A program made the translations under genes and the position numbers. The notes under the pieces were generated by a model. That model did not search any database and was not told where the DNA came from. It was given only the letters and a program-made list of their open reading frames with translations. A stretch of 64,000 nucleotides of DNA from Phycisphaerales bacterium (GTDB taxonomy: Bacteria > Planctomycetota > Phycisphaerae > Phycisphaerales > SM1A02), in NCBI GenBank assembly GCA_029246705.1, contig JAQWMQ010000016.1:1-64000 (forward strand). Reading direction: 5' to 3'. This document shows, piece by piece, positions 18,979-28,180 of the stretch (position 1 is its first letter; every line of letters starts with the position of its first letter).

Positions 18979-19013
18979 AGCCACCCCGCGTCAATGACGC
19001 GGGGTGGCTTTTC
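18979..19013 (+). terminator. Intrinsic terminator after the CBM2 protein gene
   Basis: GCCACCCCGCGTC at 18980-18992 pairs perfectly with GACGCGGGGTGGC at 18996-19008 around AAT, followed by TTTTCATT. The remaining bases to 19280 hold no clear gene except the possible 5' extension of the next one. Confidence 0.93.
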
Positions 19014-19280
19014 ATTGGGTCACCAAGCGGGACACCACCATGAATCCCGGAAAAAGACCGATGAGGGTTCAATTCAAATCGCAAAAAAGCAATCGACCCG
19101 ACCAAGTCGAAAACTGCATTCAAGTACGATTCCATTCAATGCAAGAAAGGCCTCGAGCCGAGCAGAAGTGACTGACTTCAATGCAACTTCGCCAACGAGA
19201 ACGAGAAAGAACCGAAAAGAATTCTGCACACCCTCATCGCTTCCCTGGCCACCGTTTTCAATCCACATGGATCCCCATCC

Positions 19281-20027
19281 ATGAACATCCCGACGCCACT
19301 TGAGTTCACTGGAAGCGCGAGGACTCTCATGCTCCTCGACGACGATGCCCAGGAGGACAAGAGTGGTTCCAACGACGGCATCGGAACCGACCTCGATGAT
19401 TTCTTCTTTTCAGGCCACTCGATCAGATTCGAAGTCGGTGGCAACTTCGCATTTGATTCGGACATCCAGGGAGACCCCAGCTCGGGGAACAGCTTTGCGT
19501 CCGGAACGATCAAGTTCGACACCGGCGTCGACTTCCTCTTCACCTGGGGCATTCCCGTCTGGGAAGCCTTGTCACTCGAGTTGAGCACCGGGTTCGCCTA
19601 CAACAGCGTCAAGACCCTGGAAGGCACCTGGAACGGCGGGCAGGGCAACGTCAACGGAGTCCCCCTGGTGATCGGTTTGGGGTACGCCATCGATGTGACG
19701 GACCAACTCTCCATCAACCTGAATGCCGCAGTCGGTGCCCAATTCTCCTACGCCGACATCACCGGCATCACATCAACCGGAGCTGCCGGCACGACGGCAT
19801 CGATCAACGCAAATGCGATTTCATTCCGGTACCAGGTCGGCGTGACCCTGGACTGGGACTTCACGCACGACTTCGGCCTGGGGGCATATGTCCGCTATGC
19901 AGGCACCACCGAGACCGACTTCGGCACTCCCGACTTCACCGGACCGAACCCGTCTGCCACGAGTCAATTCAAGCTGAACGATCTTTCCTCCGTGGCAGTG
20001 GGCTTGACCGCCTACATCAACTTCTGA
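19281..20027 (+). CDS. Outer-membrane beta-barrel protein; signal peptide not reached by an ATG
   Basis: From ATG 19281 the product is 248 residues with alternating hydrophobic/polar strands (IRFEVGGNFAFD, FRYQVGVTLDWDF, GLGAYVRYAG) and a C-terminal SVAVGLTAYINF ending in Phe, the signature of outer-membrane barrels. It lacks a signal peptide, yet the same frame upstream reads EKEPKRILHTLIASLATVF, a plausible signal sequence, without any ATG, GTG or TTG in the open part back to the stop at 19173. Either a rare start codon (CTG 19224 or ATT 19221) is used or a frameshift separates it from the ATG at 19181. No family is assigned. Confidence 0.75.
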   Translation: MNIPTPLEFTGSARTLMLLDDDAQEDKSGSNDGIGTDLDDFFFSGHSIRFEVGGNFAFDSDIQGDPSSGNSFASGTIKFDTGVDFLFTWGIPVWEALSLELSTGFAYNSVKTLEGTWNGGQGNVNGVPLVIGLGYAIDVTDQLSINLNAAVGAQFSYADITGITSTGAAGTTASINANAISFRYQVGVTLDWDFTHDFGLGAYVRYAGTTETDFGTPDFTGPNPSATSQFKLNDLSSVAVGLTAYINF

Positions 20028-20168
20028 GTACGGACTCATCGGCCCCCCCAAAAACCGACCAGCCGCAACCGCCGCGAAGTCACCGTTACCGGGCGGGCAT
20101 CAAGAGTCGTTGTTCGCCTTCAGGATCGACCACTTTGAAGATTGTCGCAAAGACATCCCAGATCGTGA

Positions 20169-20194
20169 AGAGCTCGACCGTATAGTCGAGGCTC
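20169..20194 (+). other. Hairpin in the leader of the dockerin beta-propeller gene
   Basis: TCGAC near 20174-20178 pairs with GTCGA at 20185-20189, and the stem extends with one bulge through GAGC and GCTC. It lies about 40 bases before the gene's ribosome binding site. It may be a leader structure; no known riboswitch pattern was recognised. Confidence 0.3.
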
Positions 20195-20231
20195 GCCCCA
20201 TTTGGGCGTGAAGAACTCAGGAGTCGATGTG

Positions 20232-21806
20232 ATGCAGAACATCCCGATCAATGCGCCCACCTTTGTCACCATGGGAACGGTTCTGGGGCTTGCCATGAGT
20301 CTCTGTCCAACAGACCTGCAGGCACAGTGGACGGATGATCCCGCGGAGAACACCTTGCTTGCCGGAGGACCCGGTGACCAGGTACAGCCCAAGATGGTCG
20401 ACGACGGTTTCGGAGGCTTCTATCTCTCGTGGTTCTCCTCGAGCGGCGGGTACGACGTGTACCTGCAGCACTTCGGCGCCGACGGAACACCTGCCTGGAA
20501 CGATTCGGGGCTGCTGGTCGCCGATCGGAACTTCTCCTCGACCGAGGACTACGGACTTGCAGTGACGCCCGATGGAGATGCGGTGCTCGCCTACCGAGGC
20601 TCTGGAGCATCCACCACCGCCATGGTGAGCAGGGTTTCCTCGAGTGGCACGATCGAATGGTCGGTGGAAGCCGGTCGTGGATCGGTCAATGCACCGGATG
20701 TGGCGGTCGCTTCCGACGGCCACATCGTGGCTGGCTGGATCAACCAGTCGACCACCAGCCTCCAACGGTTCGACCCCCTCGGCAATGCCATCTGGACCTC
20801 CCCGGTCTCGATCGATGACGGCTCGAACGTCGCACAACTTGCGAACATGCAGTCGGGCGGAAGCGCGGGCGAGGTCATGGTGTCCTTCGTCAGCTACGCG
20901 ACCTTCACCGGCGCCAAGCGACTCAAGGCCCAGAAGGTGACCGCCGACGGCACGCTGGCCTGGAGTGCCAACAAGTCCGTCTTCACCTCCGGTTCACTGC
21001 AGTTCGGAAACTACCCCTCCTTCGTCCCCGACGGTCTCGGTGGCGGCATCTTCTCCTGGTACAACGTCTCGCCACTGCAGTGCCACGTCCAACGTCTCGA
21101 TTCAGACGGCAATGCCCTGTATGGATCGAGCGGAACGACCGTCACTGCCTCTTCCACCGGCCTCCTGCGAACCAACCCATCGGTCGCATTCGATCCCACC
21201 CACCAACTGCTGGCCGCCAACTGGATCGAGCAGGTTCCGAACACCAGCCGCTTCGCATGCTCGGCGCAGCGATTCGATTTCGAAGACGGAACCAGGCTCT
21301 GGGCGCCCGACGGGATCGCGATCGGCCCCTTGGCGACCCACTACCAGATCATCGGATCCTCGGCTGTGGTCGTGGAGGATGCTTTCGTCTTCGCCTGGAA
21401 TCCCGAGAGCAGCTTTGGTTCGGGTGAACTCATCGCCCAGCAGCTGGATCTGTCAGGAACCCCTGCGTGGAAACAGCCGGTCGCGCTCTGCAGCGTTCCC
21501 AGCGGTCACGCACGACTGCGGGGCATCGCCCTTGGCTCACAGGCGATCTTCGCATGGGAGGACGACCGCAGCGGCAACGACGAACTCATGGGTCAGAACC
21601 TCAATCTCGATGGAACACTCGGGATCAACTGCCCCGCCGATATCAATGGCGATGGCCTCGTCGATGGCGCAGATCTCAACCTGCTGCTCGCCAGCTGGGG
21701 CGACTGTCCGGTCGATGAACCCTGTCCCGCCGACATCAACCACGATGGCGTGGTCGATGGAGCCGATCTCAACAGCCTCCTCGGGGCGTGGGGCCCCTGC
21801 TCGTGA
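20232..21806 (+). CDS. Exported repeat protein (beta-propeller-like) with GC-type dockerin
   Basis: AGGAG at 20219-20223 favours ATG 20232 over the longer frame start, giving 524 residues with a signal peptide ending near DLQAQ. The middle is built of repeats of about 50 residues that share the pattern x-V-Q-R-L/F-D-x-x-G (VSRVSSSGTIEW, LQRFDPLGNAIW, VQRLDSDGNALY, AQQLDLSGTPAW), typical of propeller blades found in planctomycete and Bacteroidetes surface proteins. The C-terminus holds a complete dockerin: two loops, DINGDGLVDGADL and DINHDGVVDGADL, ending AWGPCS. Function is unknown, probably surface-exposed. It is followed by another dockerin protein on the same strand. Confidence 0.85.
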   Translation: MQNIPINAPTFVTMGTVLGLAMSLCPTDLQAQWTDDPAENTLLAGGPGDQVQPKMVDDGFGGFYLSWFSSSGGYDVYLQHFGADGTPAWNDSGLLVADRNFSSTEDYGLAVTPDGDAVLAYRGSGASTTAMVSRVSSSGTIEWSVEAGRGSVNAPDVAVASDGHIVAGWINQSTTSLQRFDPLGNAIWTSPVSIDDGSNVAQLANMQSGGSAGEVMVSFVSYATFTGAKRLKAQKVTADGTLAWSANKSVFTSGSLQFGNYPSFVPDGLGGGIFSWYNVSPLQCHVQRLDSDGNALYGSSGTTVTASSTGLLRTNPSVAFDPTHQLLAANWIEQVPNTSRFACSAQRFDFEDGTRLWAPDGIAIGPLATHYQIIGSSAVVVEDAFVFAWNPESSFGSGELIAQQLDLSGTPAWKQPVALCSVPSGHARLRGIALGSQAIFAWEDDRSGNDELMGQNLNLDGTLGINCPADINGDGLVDGADLNLLLASWGDCPVDEPCPADINHDGVVDGADLNSLLGAWGPCS

Positions 21807-21883
21807 CCTTCCTCGAATAGGGAAGAACGCCCCGAACTTCCAATGAGACACGGCTAGACTGTCTCCAGTAACGGAGTGTGTTC

Positions 21884-23509
21884 ATGAAGAAATTCGTCCT
21901 GATCACGGGGTTGCTGGTCACGCCGGTCGCGGCAGACCAGGCGGCCATCGACATCGACGGTCGCTTTGCCGACTGGTCTGGAATCACCCCCGCCGTTGTC
22001 GATCCCATCGGCGATGTCCCACCAGGTGCGCTGGACATCGGTCGTGTCTGGTTGGCGGACGACCCGGACCGACTCGCCATCCGCATAGAGGCCTCCGCGG
22101 AGTTCGCTCTCGCCGATCGAGACACCCTGAGGATTCTCATCGACACCGACAACGATGCCTCGACCGGGTACCTGAGCGGGGGCTTCGGAGCAGAGCTCTA
22201 CTTTGACTTCGGCGACCTCGAAGGGCGCTTCTTCGCCACCACCACCACCAATCCGTCGTCGGGCGTCCAGATCTGGCACTCGGACTTCGGCCTGCAGGGT
22301 CAGCCGACGGTGACCAGTGACGAATTCGAGATCGCACTGGCCAGGGATGCCACGATCGAGGGAACCAACCTCTTCAACGGAAGCACCATCCGGATTCGCC
22401 TGGTCGATGACGGTGGCGAGCGCATTCCGGATACCTCCATCGGCATCGAATACGAACTGGATGCAGGTACTCCACCAGACATGCGGGACGAGAGCATCGG
22501 GCGCCAGCAGCCGACTGACGTCAGGCACATCAGCTGGAACGTACGATTCGACTCACCCTGGGACCAGGCCCTGCGCCCCTCGTTCGGACGCATCCTTGCG
22601 GCGCTCGATGCCGACATCATGAGCTTCCAGGAAATCTACGACCACGACGGCGACGATGTGGTGGATTTCGTCGACGACTGGGTGCAAGCCGATCCTTCGG
22701 GCACCTGGCACGTCGCAAGCAACTACGACTGTCACACCGTTTCCCGATACCCGGTCCTGGCCTCGGAAGCGATCGACGGCAACCTCGCGGTGCTCCTGGA
22801 CACCACGAGCGTGCTCGACCGCACGACACTGATCATCAACGCGCACCTCTCCTGCTGCGACAACGACCAGTCACGCCAGCAAGAGATCGACCGCATCCTG
22901 CGCTTCATCCGTCAGGTCAGAAACGGACAGCAGGCCGGCTATCCCATCGACTGCGCCCTGATCATCACCGGCGACCTGAACCTCGTCGGTCTCGCCCAGC
23001 AACTCGACTCGTTGATCGAGGGCGACATCGTCGATGAGGCCACCTACGGCTCCGACGTCGCGATCGACGTCGATGGAACCGAACTGCGCGATGTGATCTG
23101 CCTGCAGACCGACGCCCGCCTCGCCTACACCTGGCGCAACGACTTCGGCTGGTACTGGCCGGGTCGTCTCGACTTCACGATCCTGAGCGACTCGGTGCTC
23201 GAGGTCGGCACCCGGGTGACCATCGAGACCGATCGAATGTCACCCGAAAAGCGCTCCGAGTACGGGCTTTTCGCGGCGGACTCGGCCTGTTCGGACCACC
23301 GACCACTGGTCACCGACCTGCGCGTGCCCGGTTGTCCGGGGGACCTGGACGGCAACGGACGCGTCGATGGCGGCGACCTCTCGATTCTCCTGAGCGACTG
23401 GGGTGACTGCGACGACCCGGATGAGTGCGTGGCCGACCTGAATGCCGATGCCGTGATCAACGGCGGAGATCTCTCGATCATCCTCGGATTCTGGGGCCCC
23501 TGCTCCTGA
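21884..23509 (+). CDS. Exported endonuclease/exonuclease/phosphatase-family protein with dockerin
   Basis: GGAG 7 bases before ATG 21884 sets the start (541 residues), with a signal peptide MKKFVLITGLLVTPVAA. Residues about 20-195 are an N-terminal beta-sandwich domain (DGRFADWSGI, a common start of carbohydrate-binding-like domains). From about 205 the EEP fold shows its catalytic motifs: HISWNVRFDS, IMSFQEIYD (metal-binding Glu), INAHLS, IITGDLNL (catalytic Asp-x-Asn) and CSDHRPLVTD (catalytic Asp-His). It is probably an extracellular nuclease or phosphodiesterase. A GC-type dockerin (DLDGNGRVDGGDL, DLNADAVINGGDL, ending GFWGPCS) completes it. It converges with the next gene with 9 bases between stop codons. 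Confidence 0.88.
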   Translation: MKKFVLITGLLVTPVAADQAAIDIDGRFADWSGITPAVVDPIGDVPPGALDIGRVWLADDPDRLAIRIEASAEFALADRDTLRILIDTDNDASTGYLSGGFGAELYFDFGDLEGRFFATTTTNPSSGVQIWHSDFGLQGQPTVTSDEFEIALARDATIEGTNLFNGSTIRIRLVDDGGERIPDTSIGIEYELDAGTPPDMRDESIGRQQPTDVRHISWNVRFDSPWDQALRPSFGRILAALDADIMSFQEIYDHDGDDVVDFVDDWVQADPSGTWHVASNYDCHTVSRYPVLASEAIDGNLAVLLDTTSVLDRTTLIINAHLSCCDNDQSRQQEIDRILRFIRQVRNGQQAGYPIDCALIITGDLNLVGLAQQLDSLIEGDIVDEATYGSDVAIDVDGTELRDVICLQTDARLAYTWRNDFGWYWPGRLDFTILSDSVLEVGTRVTIETDRMSPEKRSEYGLFAADSACSDHRPLVTDLRVPGCPGDLDGNGRVDGGDLSILLSDWGDCDDPDECVADLNADAVINGGDLSIILGFWGPCS

Positions 23510-23518
23510 CCGATCGCC

Positions 23519-24955
23519 TCAACCGTCGAAGGCGTGCAGGACGCTTCCGGCCACCCTGGCCCGCCATCGGAACAACCCACCCGCATGCGGCTCGTGCACG
23601 AGGTCGGCCTGCGGGACATCGATCCGACCGGTCGTGATGTAGAGATCACGAAGGTCCGCACCACCGAAACACGCCGAAGTGGCATAGCTGACCGGCATCC
23701 GGATCGAAGCAAGCTCCTGCCCGTCCGGCGCGAATCGAGTGACGCCTCCGGGGACCCCGCAGACCGAGCCGGGACCGTCCGCGAAGTGGGCGACCCAGAG
23801 ACACCCTTCCTGATCGATGGTCAGTCCGTCGGGGTTGAACGGGGCGCCGTCCCTGGGGATCACCACCCGTCGATGATCGAGCGCTCCCGTCTCGAGGTCG
23901 AAATCGTAGGCCGCGACCTGACCGGCCACCGAGTCGGCGAAGTAGAACGTGGTGTCGTCGTCGGTCCAAGCGAGTCCGTTGGAGAGCGTCGCCTTCTCGA
24001 TGACCGTGGTCACGTCACCGGTCGAGTCCACCCGATACACCCGGCCCTGATCGGCCGCGAAGTCATAGGCGAGCGTGCCTACCCAGAAGCGGCCTCGACG
24101 ATCACACTTCGCATCGTTCGCACGATTGGCGGAGCGATCAGCCTCGATCGGAATCAGGAGTTCAAGCCGATCCTTCGGAGCACGGTCGGGATGAAAGGCC
24201 TCGATGCCCTGCGGCGTGGTCACCACCAGCCCCCCCGCACGACGCAGAGCGAGTGCGGTCGGCTCCCGCGGCGTATCCCAGAACTCGTCTTCCCCGGTGG
24301 CCGGGTCGAACCGGTGGATCCGCCGACCGGTGATATCCACCCACCACAGCACCGAGCTTCCAGGATCCCAGACCGGGCCTTCACCGACGATCGCACCCGC
24401 ACCCACCACCAGTTCAGGAAGACCGCAGACCGACAGGATGCTCTCGACCGCGTCATCGGGGTCGAGAGCATCGACATCGAGCACCAGGTTCGCACACGAC
24501 GCGTAGCTCGGAGCACGTCGTTGGTCGAGTTTCTGAAGCTGCGTCAGGGTCTCGGCGTCGGACCCTGCACCGAGGCTGGGGCGATGTCGGTTGTCCGGGT
24601 CACCGGCCATGCGCGCCAGGATCGTCTCGGGCCGGATGCGCAACCACACCACGAATGCGGACTGGATCAGATCCGCTGTCTTCGGATCGTCGACGACACT
24701 GGCAGCCGCCGTGACCACCGCCGGCCGCGGCGCCCGAACCCCCGCCTCGAGCATCGCTGTTTCGAGCGCATGCACGGCACCAAGACCCTCCGAAGCTTCG
24801 ATCTCACGGGCCTTTCGACCGGTGGCGGCCTCGATCTGCTCATCGCTGTCGAGCATGCGCCGACCAAGCCGGTGCGCAAGACGCGATCCGACCGTCGATT
24901 TGCCGGACGCCATCATCCCGAGAATCACGACGGGACCACCCTGCATGCCTGACAT
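23519..24955 (-). CDS. Fusion of shikimate-kinase-like domain and SMP-30/gluconolactonase
   Basis: GGAG 5 bases before ATG 24955 fixes the start; 478 residues. Residues 1 to about 175 resemble shikimate kinase: P-loop GMMASGKST at 13-21, LDSDEQIE with the substrate Asp, and a distal basic region RHRPSLG. The remaining part, from VVGAGAIVGEGPVWD, is an SMP-30/gluconolactonase propeller with the metal ligands visible as Glu in GEGPVW, Asn in ANDAKCDRRGRFW, Asn in LSNGLAW and Asp in NPDGLTID. SMP-30 enzymes hydrolyse sugar lactones; the kinase half could be a true shikimate kinase or a gluconate-type kinase, which would fit lactone-to-acid-to-phosphate chemistry. I have not seen this fusion described. 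Confidence 0.85.
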   Translation of the reverse strand: MSGMQGGPVVILGMMASGKSTVGSRLAHRLGRRMLDSDEQIEAATGRKAREIEASEGLGAVHALETAMLEAGVRAPRPAVVTAAASVVDDPKTADLIQSAFVVWLRIRPETILARMAGDPDNRHRPSLGAGSDAETLTQLQKLDQRRAPSYASCANLVLDVDALDPDDAVESILSVCGLPELVVGAGAIVGEGPVWDPGSSVLWWVDITGRRIHRFDPATGEDEFWDTPREPTALALRRAGGLVVTTPQGIEAFHPDRAPKDRLELLIPIEADRSANRANDAKCDRRGRFWVGTLAYDFAADQGRVYRVDSTGDVTTVIEKATLSNGLAWTDDDTTFYFADSVAGQVAAYDFDLETGALDHRRVVIPRDGAPFNPDGLTIDQEGCLWVAHFADGPGSVCGVPGGVTRFAPDGQELASIRMPVSYATSACFGGADLRDLYITTGRIDVPQADLVHEPHAGGLFRWRARVAGSVLHAFDG

Positions 24956-25092
24956 CGTTGCTCCAAACGTGCGCTGGCAGTCGCGCGATGTTCCGAACGA
25001 CCAGTCTCACGAGGGGCAGGTCGCTTTCGAGCAGGGTACACCCACGAGGATTCACTGAGTACCAAGGACCAGGATACGGATGCATTATTAAG

Positions 25093-25586
25093 ATGACCGA
25101 CATGAACGATCTGAGAATCTGCTTCGTCGGCGACAGCTACATGAATGGAAGCGGAGACCTGGAACTGCTGGGCTGGGTCCGTCGCCTCTGCCGAAAACGC
25201 TACACCGCACACCGACGCTTCACCTTCTACGAGCTGGGCGTCCGGGGCGCGACATCCGCCGACGTCAAGTCCGGGAGTCCGAATGCCGGGTTCGACTGCC
25301 CGAAGGCACCGACAATCGCGTGGTGCTTCAATTCGGGTTGAACGACGTGGCGGAGATCCAGGGCTCCGGAGTTCGTGTCGATCATGACGTGAGCGTCGAA
25401 AACGCCCGGTCGGTCGCCGAGGACCTGGGGCTTCCCTTCCTTGACATCCTGACCCCCCTGCTTGCGGATCCTGAATACATGGCGGGCCTCACGCGAAGCG
25501 ACCACATGCACTGCGACGAACGCGGGTACGACATCATGGCCGGACTGGTCGACGACTGGCCGGCATGGAACGACTGGTTCAGCTGA
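25093..25586 (+). pseudogene. SGNH/GDSL hydrolase with a one-base frameshift
   Basis: ATG 25093 opens a frame with block I of GDSL hydrolases (ICFVGDSYMNGSGD) that continues to RGATSADVK and then runs into a stop at 25341. The missing second half lies one frame back: VRESECRVRLPEGTDNRVV, then LQFGLNDVAE (block III) and DHMHCDERGYDIMA (block V, with Asp and His of the catalytic triad). The two parts join smoothly if one base is restored near 25267-25269. This is either a recent inactivation or a sequencing error; the intact protein would be about 164 residues. The terminator just downstream is intact. Confidence 0.85.
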
Positions 25587-25620
25587 TCCGTTCAGGACAC
25601 CATGCCGGGACATCATGAAA

Positions 25621-25646
25621 AGACCGCAGCCCGAAGGCTGCGGTCT
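25621..25646. terminator. Bidirectional intrinsic terminator between convergent genes
   Basis: AGACCGCAGCC at 25621-25631 pairs perfectly with GGCTGCGGTCT at 25636-25646 around a CGAA tetraloop. The plus strand continues with CGTGTGTTT, and the minus strand with TTTTCATG, so it can serve both the hydrolase and the propeller gene. Confidence 0.88.
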
Positions 25647-25674
25647 CGTGTGTTTCAGAAGAAGCGGCGACGAC

Positions 25675-26931
25675 TCACGGGCACGGGCCCCATTCACCCA
25701 GCAGGATGGTCAGATCGGAACCGTCAACGGGCCCCTCACCACTGATGTTCGCGGGTGAATCCATCAGTCCCCAGTCACCCAGCATGATGTTGAGGTCGGC
25801 GCCGTCGACCACGCCGTCGCAGTTGAGGTCGGCCAGGCAGTCCGCACCGGGACAGTCGGACTGGGCGTAGATCCCGAATGCACCGTTTGCACCGACAACC
25901 GCCAGATCAGCGGAGATCGCAACCGATTGCCCGCGCACTGAACCGAATCCGATCCCAGGCAGGTTCTGGTTGAAACCCCAGACACCATCGTCACCACGCA
26001 CGTAACTGGCCACATTGCCAGCACCACCCGTTGGCACACCGATCAGGATCTGGTCACCGCCAACGGCCACCGCGGTCCCGAACAAGGGGTTGTTGCCAGG
26101 GAGGGGCGTTCCTTCATCCCAGCCGGCATCGTCACGTTCCCAGACGATTGCCGAGCCCGGGGCACCGACCACGAGGGTGTCCGCATCGAGACTGACCGCA
26201 GATCCGAGCTGAGATACGTTTGGATAGGTGAAGACCGAGTCGGCAAGCCAGTTTCCCGTGGTGTCACGCACGAAGAGATCCGCACTCCCGAAACCTCCAC
26301 TGAAGTTTCCCGGCGCACCGACCACCGCACTGTCGCCGGAAAGACCGACCGAAGTTCCGAAGATGGTTCCATTCTTCCCTCGTAGGACCTGAGTCGCCTG
26401 CCATTCGCCGGTCTCATCCTGAGCGAGGACATGTGCACGCCCCAGAGCCCCCCCAGTGGGCGCTCCGACGAGGATGGTACCGTCCTCGACATCGACGGCG
26501 TATCCGAACTGGGCGCCACCACCGGGATTGTCCAGGACCAGACCAGGCCCCCATTCGCCCGCCGCACCCCGCTCATAGATGACCACCTGACCACCGCCTG
26601 ATGGTGCGCCGACCACTGCAACATCATCATCGATGGCGACATCAAATCCATAGTTGCCGACGCCGGTCGGCCTCTGCAAGGTGACCCCTTGGTCCCAGGT
26701 GCCGTCCAACAGGCGTTCAAAGACGGTGGCAGAGGCACTGGGTCCGGAGGAACTGCCGACAATGGCCTGCGATCCACTGATGTCGGTCGCAGCGGGTACA
26801 GCACCGACGAGATTGACACCAAGCTCAAGTTCCCAGTCGTTTGACGTGTCTCCAGCCAAGGAAACTCCGGTGATGGTCATTGGCATGGCTGCGCCGAGCA
26901 GCGCACAGGAGAGCGTGTTTCGCGAGATCAT
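25675..26931 (-). CDS. Exported FG-GAP-type beta-propeller with GC-type dockerin
   Basis: AAGGA 8 bases upstream supports ATG 26931 (MISRNTLSCALLGAAMP), giving 418 residues with a signal peptide. About seven repeats of 45-50 residues carry the pattern FG-V-V-D-D-VVGAP (GYGFDVAIDDD..VVGAPSG, FGYAVDVEDGTILVGAPTG, FGTSVGLSGDSAVVGAPG, LGSAVSLDADTLVVGAPG, FGTAVAVGGDQILIGVPTG), the FG-GAP/integrin-like propeller. The dockerin reads ADLNCDGVVDGADL then an altered second loop (SGEGPVDGSDL) ending EWGPCP; the second loop has lost its usual first Asp. It is probably a surface protein; its ligand is unknown. Confidence 0.88.
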   Translation of the reverse strand: MISRNTLSCALLGAAMPMTITGVSLAGDTSNDWELELGVNLVGAVPAATDISGSQAIVGSSSGPSASATVFERLLDGTWDQGVTLQRPTGVGNYGFDVAIDDDVAVVGAPSGGGQVVIYERGAAGEWGPGLVLDNPGGGAQFGYAVDVEDGTILVGAPTGGALGRAHVLAQDETGEWQATQVLRGKNGTIFGTSVGLSGDSAVVGAPGNFSGGFGSADLFVRDTTGNWLADSVFTYPNVSQLGSAVSLDADTLVVGAPGSAIVWERDDAGWDEGTPLPGNNPLFGTAVAVGGDQILIGVPTGGAGNVASYVRGDDGVWGFNQNLPGIGFGSVRGQSVAISADLAVVGANGAFGIYAQSDCPGADCLADLNCDGVVDGADLNIMLGDWGLMDSPANISGEGPVDGSDLTILLGEWGPCP

Positions 26932-27178
26932 GATTGGATTCCTTGAATGAAGGGGGTGGGGCATTCAGCCGTGCAGAGACACGACGATCAGGCAGGTGGT
27001 ACGGATCGTGAATCCAGCTGTTCTCGGGGTTTGAAAACTGGGGTGATTTCATTGACGAAAACAGGGCTCAGCTGGGGGGAACGATGGTAACCAAAGCCAT
27101 GGGCTTCTGGAGTGAAGCGCTCGAGTGGTCGATAGCGTTGATCAGGAACCACACCTCGCAAGATCGGTGGGAATCAAC

Positions 27179-28180
27179 GTGATCACACGCTTGAAAACGA
27201 TCGTCCTTCTGGCCGCAGTACCCGTTCTGGCCTGGTTGCCGGGCCTGTCTGCCGTGGCCGGCGAATCGACGGTCCAGGCCGACACCAACGACCAGGCGAT
27301 CACGATCGGGGTCTTCATCATCGACGTCTCGAAGATCGAGGAACGCGAACAGCAGGTGGAGATGGATCTCGGGCTGCGCGCGAGCTGGCAGGTCCCGTCG
27401 CTGGCCGATGACTCGGCACCCGCGATCCGCACCCTCCCGCTCAACAAGGCCGAGTCACCGGAACTGCTCGTCCTCAACGCCAGGGATCTCGATGAGAAGC
27501 TGCCCCAGACGGTCCGGGTCGACCGAGCCGGCCGGGTCACCTACCGACAACGACTCCAGGGAACCCTCAGCACCCCGATGGATCTCGAGGACTTCCCCTT
27601 CGATACCCAGGAGATCATCGTCCAGATACTCGCCCTTGGCGCTGATGGCAGGCCCATGGTCGCCGACATCAAGTCCGTGGGGATCGTGGAGGGAACGACG
27701 GTCCCCGGCTGGATCATCGGAACACCGGTGACCGAGACCCGGTTGCTCGATTCACTCGACGGCACCCGGATTTTCGAGGTCATCGAGACCCGATACCGCC
27801 TCAAGCGACAACAGACCTTCTTCCTGTGGAAGCTCTTCCTGCCCCTCACCCTGATCGTCTTCATGGCCTACGCGATCTTCTACCTCGACCCCGCGATCAT
27901 CGCCTCGCAGATCGCGATCTCCACCAGCTCGGTCTTTGCACTGATCGCCTACAACTTCGCGCTGAGCCACATGCTCCCGAAGACCTCCTACCTCACCCGC
28001 GCCGACTACTTCATCATCGGGTGCACGATCCTGGTCTTCAGCGCCATGTACGTGACGGTGGTCACCGGCGCCCTTGCGCGCAGGGAGAAGTGGATCGGAC
28101 TCGCCGGCCGGATCGATGTGTGGGGACGATTCATCTACCCCGCGGCATTCCTGGTGGTCTGCTGGCTCTGCGTCGGCTGA
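27179..28180 (+). CDS. Pentameric ligand-gated ion channel (Cys-loop family) homologue
   Basis: I use GTG 27179 (GGTGGGA about 6 bases upstream), as it begins directly with a signal peptide (TIVLLAAVPVLAWLPGLSAVAG); a GTG at 27125 is also possible. The 333-residue product has a beta-rich extracellular domain (about 35-212) with the family hallmark TPMDLEDFPFDTQEI near 131-146, which lacks the two Cys as is usual in prokaryotes. Four membrane helices follow at about 217-236, 243-263, 278-298 and 317-332. The M2-M3 loop reads LPKTSYLTRADY, very like GLIC and ELIC. It should form a homopentameric cation or anion channel in the inner membrane; the ligand cannot be told. Confidence 0.88.
   Translation: MITRLKTIVLLAAVPVLAWLPGLSAVAGESTVQADTNDQAITIGVFIIDVSKIEEREQQVEMDLGLRASWQVPSLADDSAPAIRTLPLNKAESPELLVLNARDLDEKLPQTVRVDRAGRVTYRQRLQGTLSTPMDLEDFPFDTQEIIVQILALGADGRPMVADIKSVGIVEGTTVPGWIIGTPVTETRLLDSLDGTRIFEVIETRYRLKRQQTFFLWKLFLPLTLIVFMAYAIFYLDPAIIASQIAISTSSVFALIAYNFALSHMLPKTSYLTRADYFIIGCTILVFSAMYVTVVTGALARREKWIGLAGRIDVWGRFIYPAAFLVVCWLCVG

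Noticed and set aside
23534-24952. Plus-strand 472-codon frame opposite the kinase/SMP-30 fusion
   Set aside because: Shadow; Arg/His/Pro-rich with no motifs, while the minus strand carries P-loop and SMP-30 ligands.
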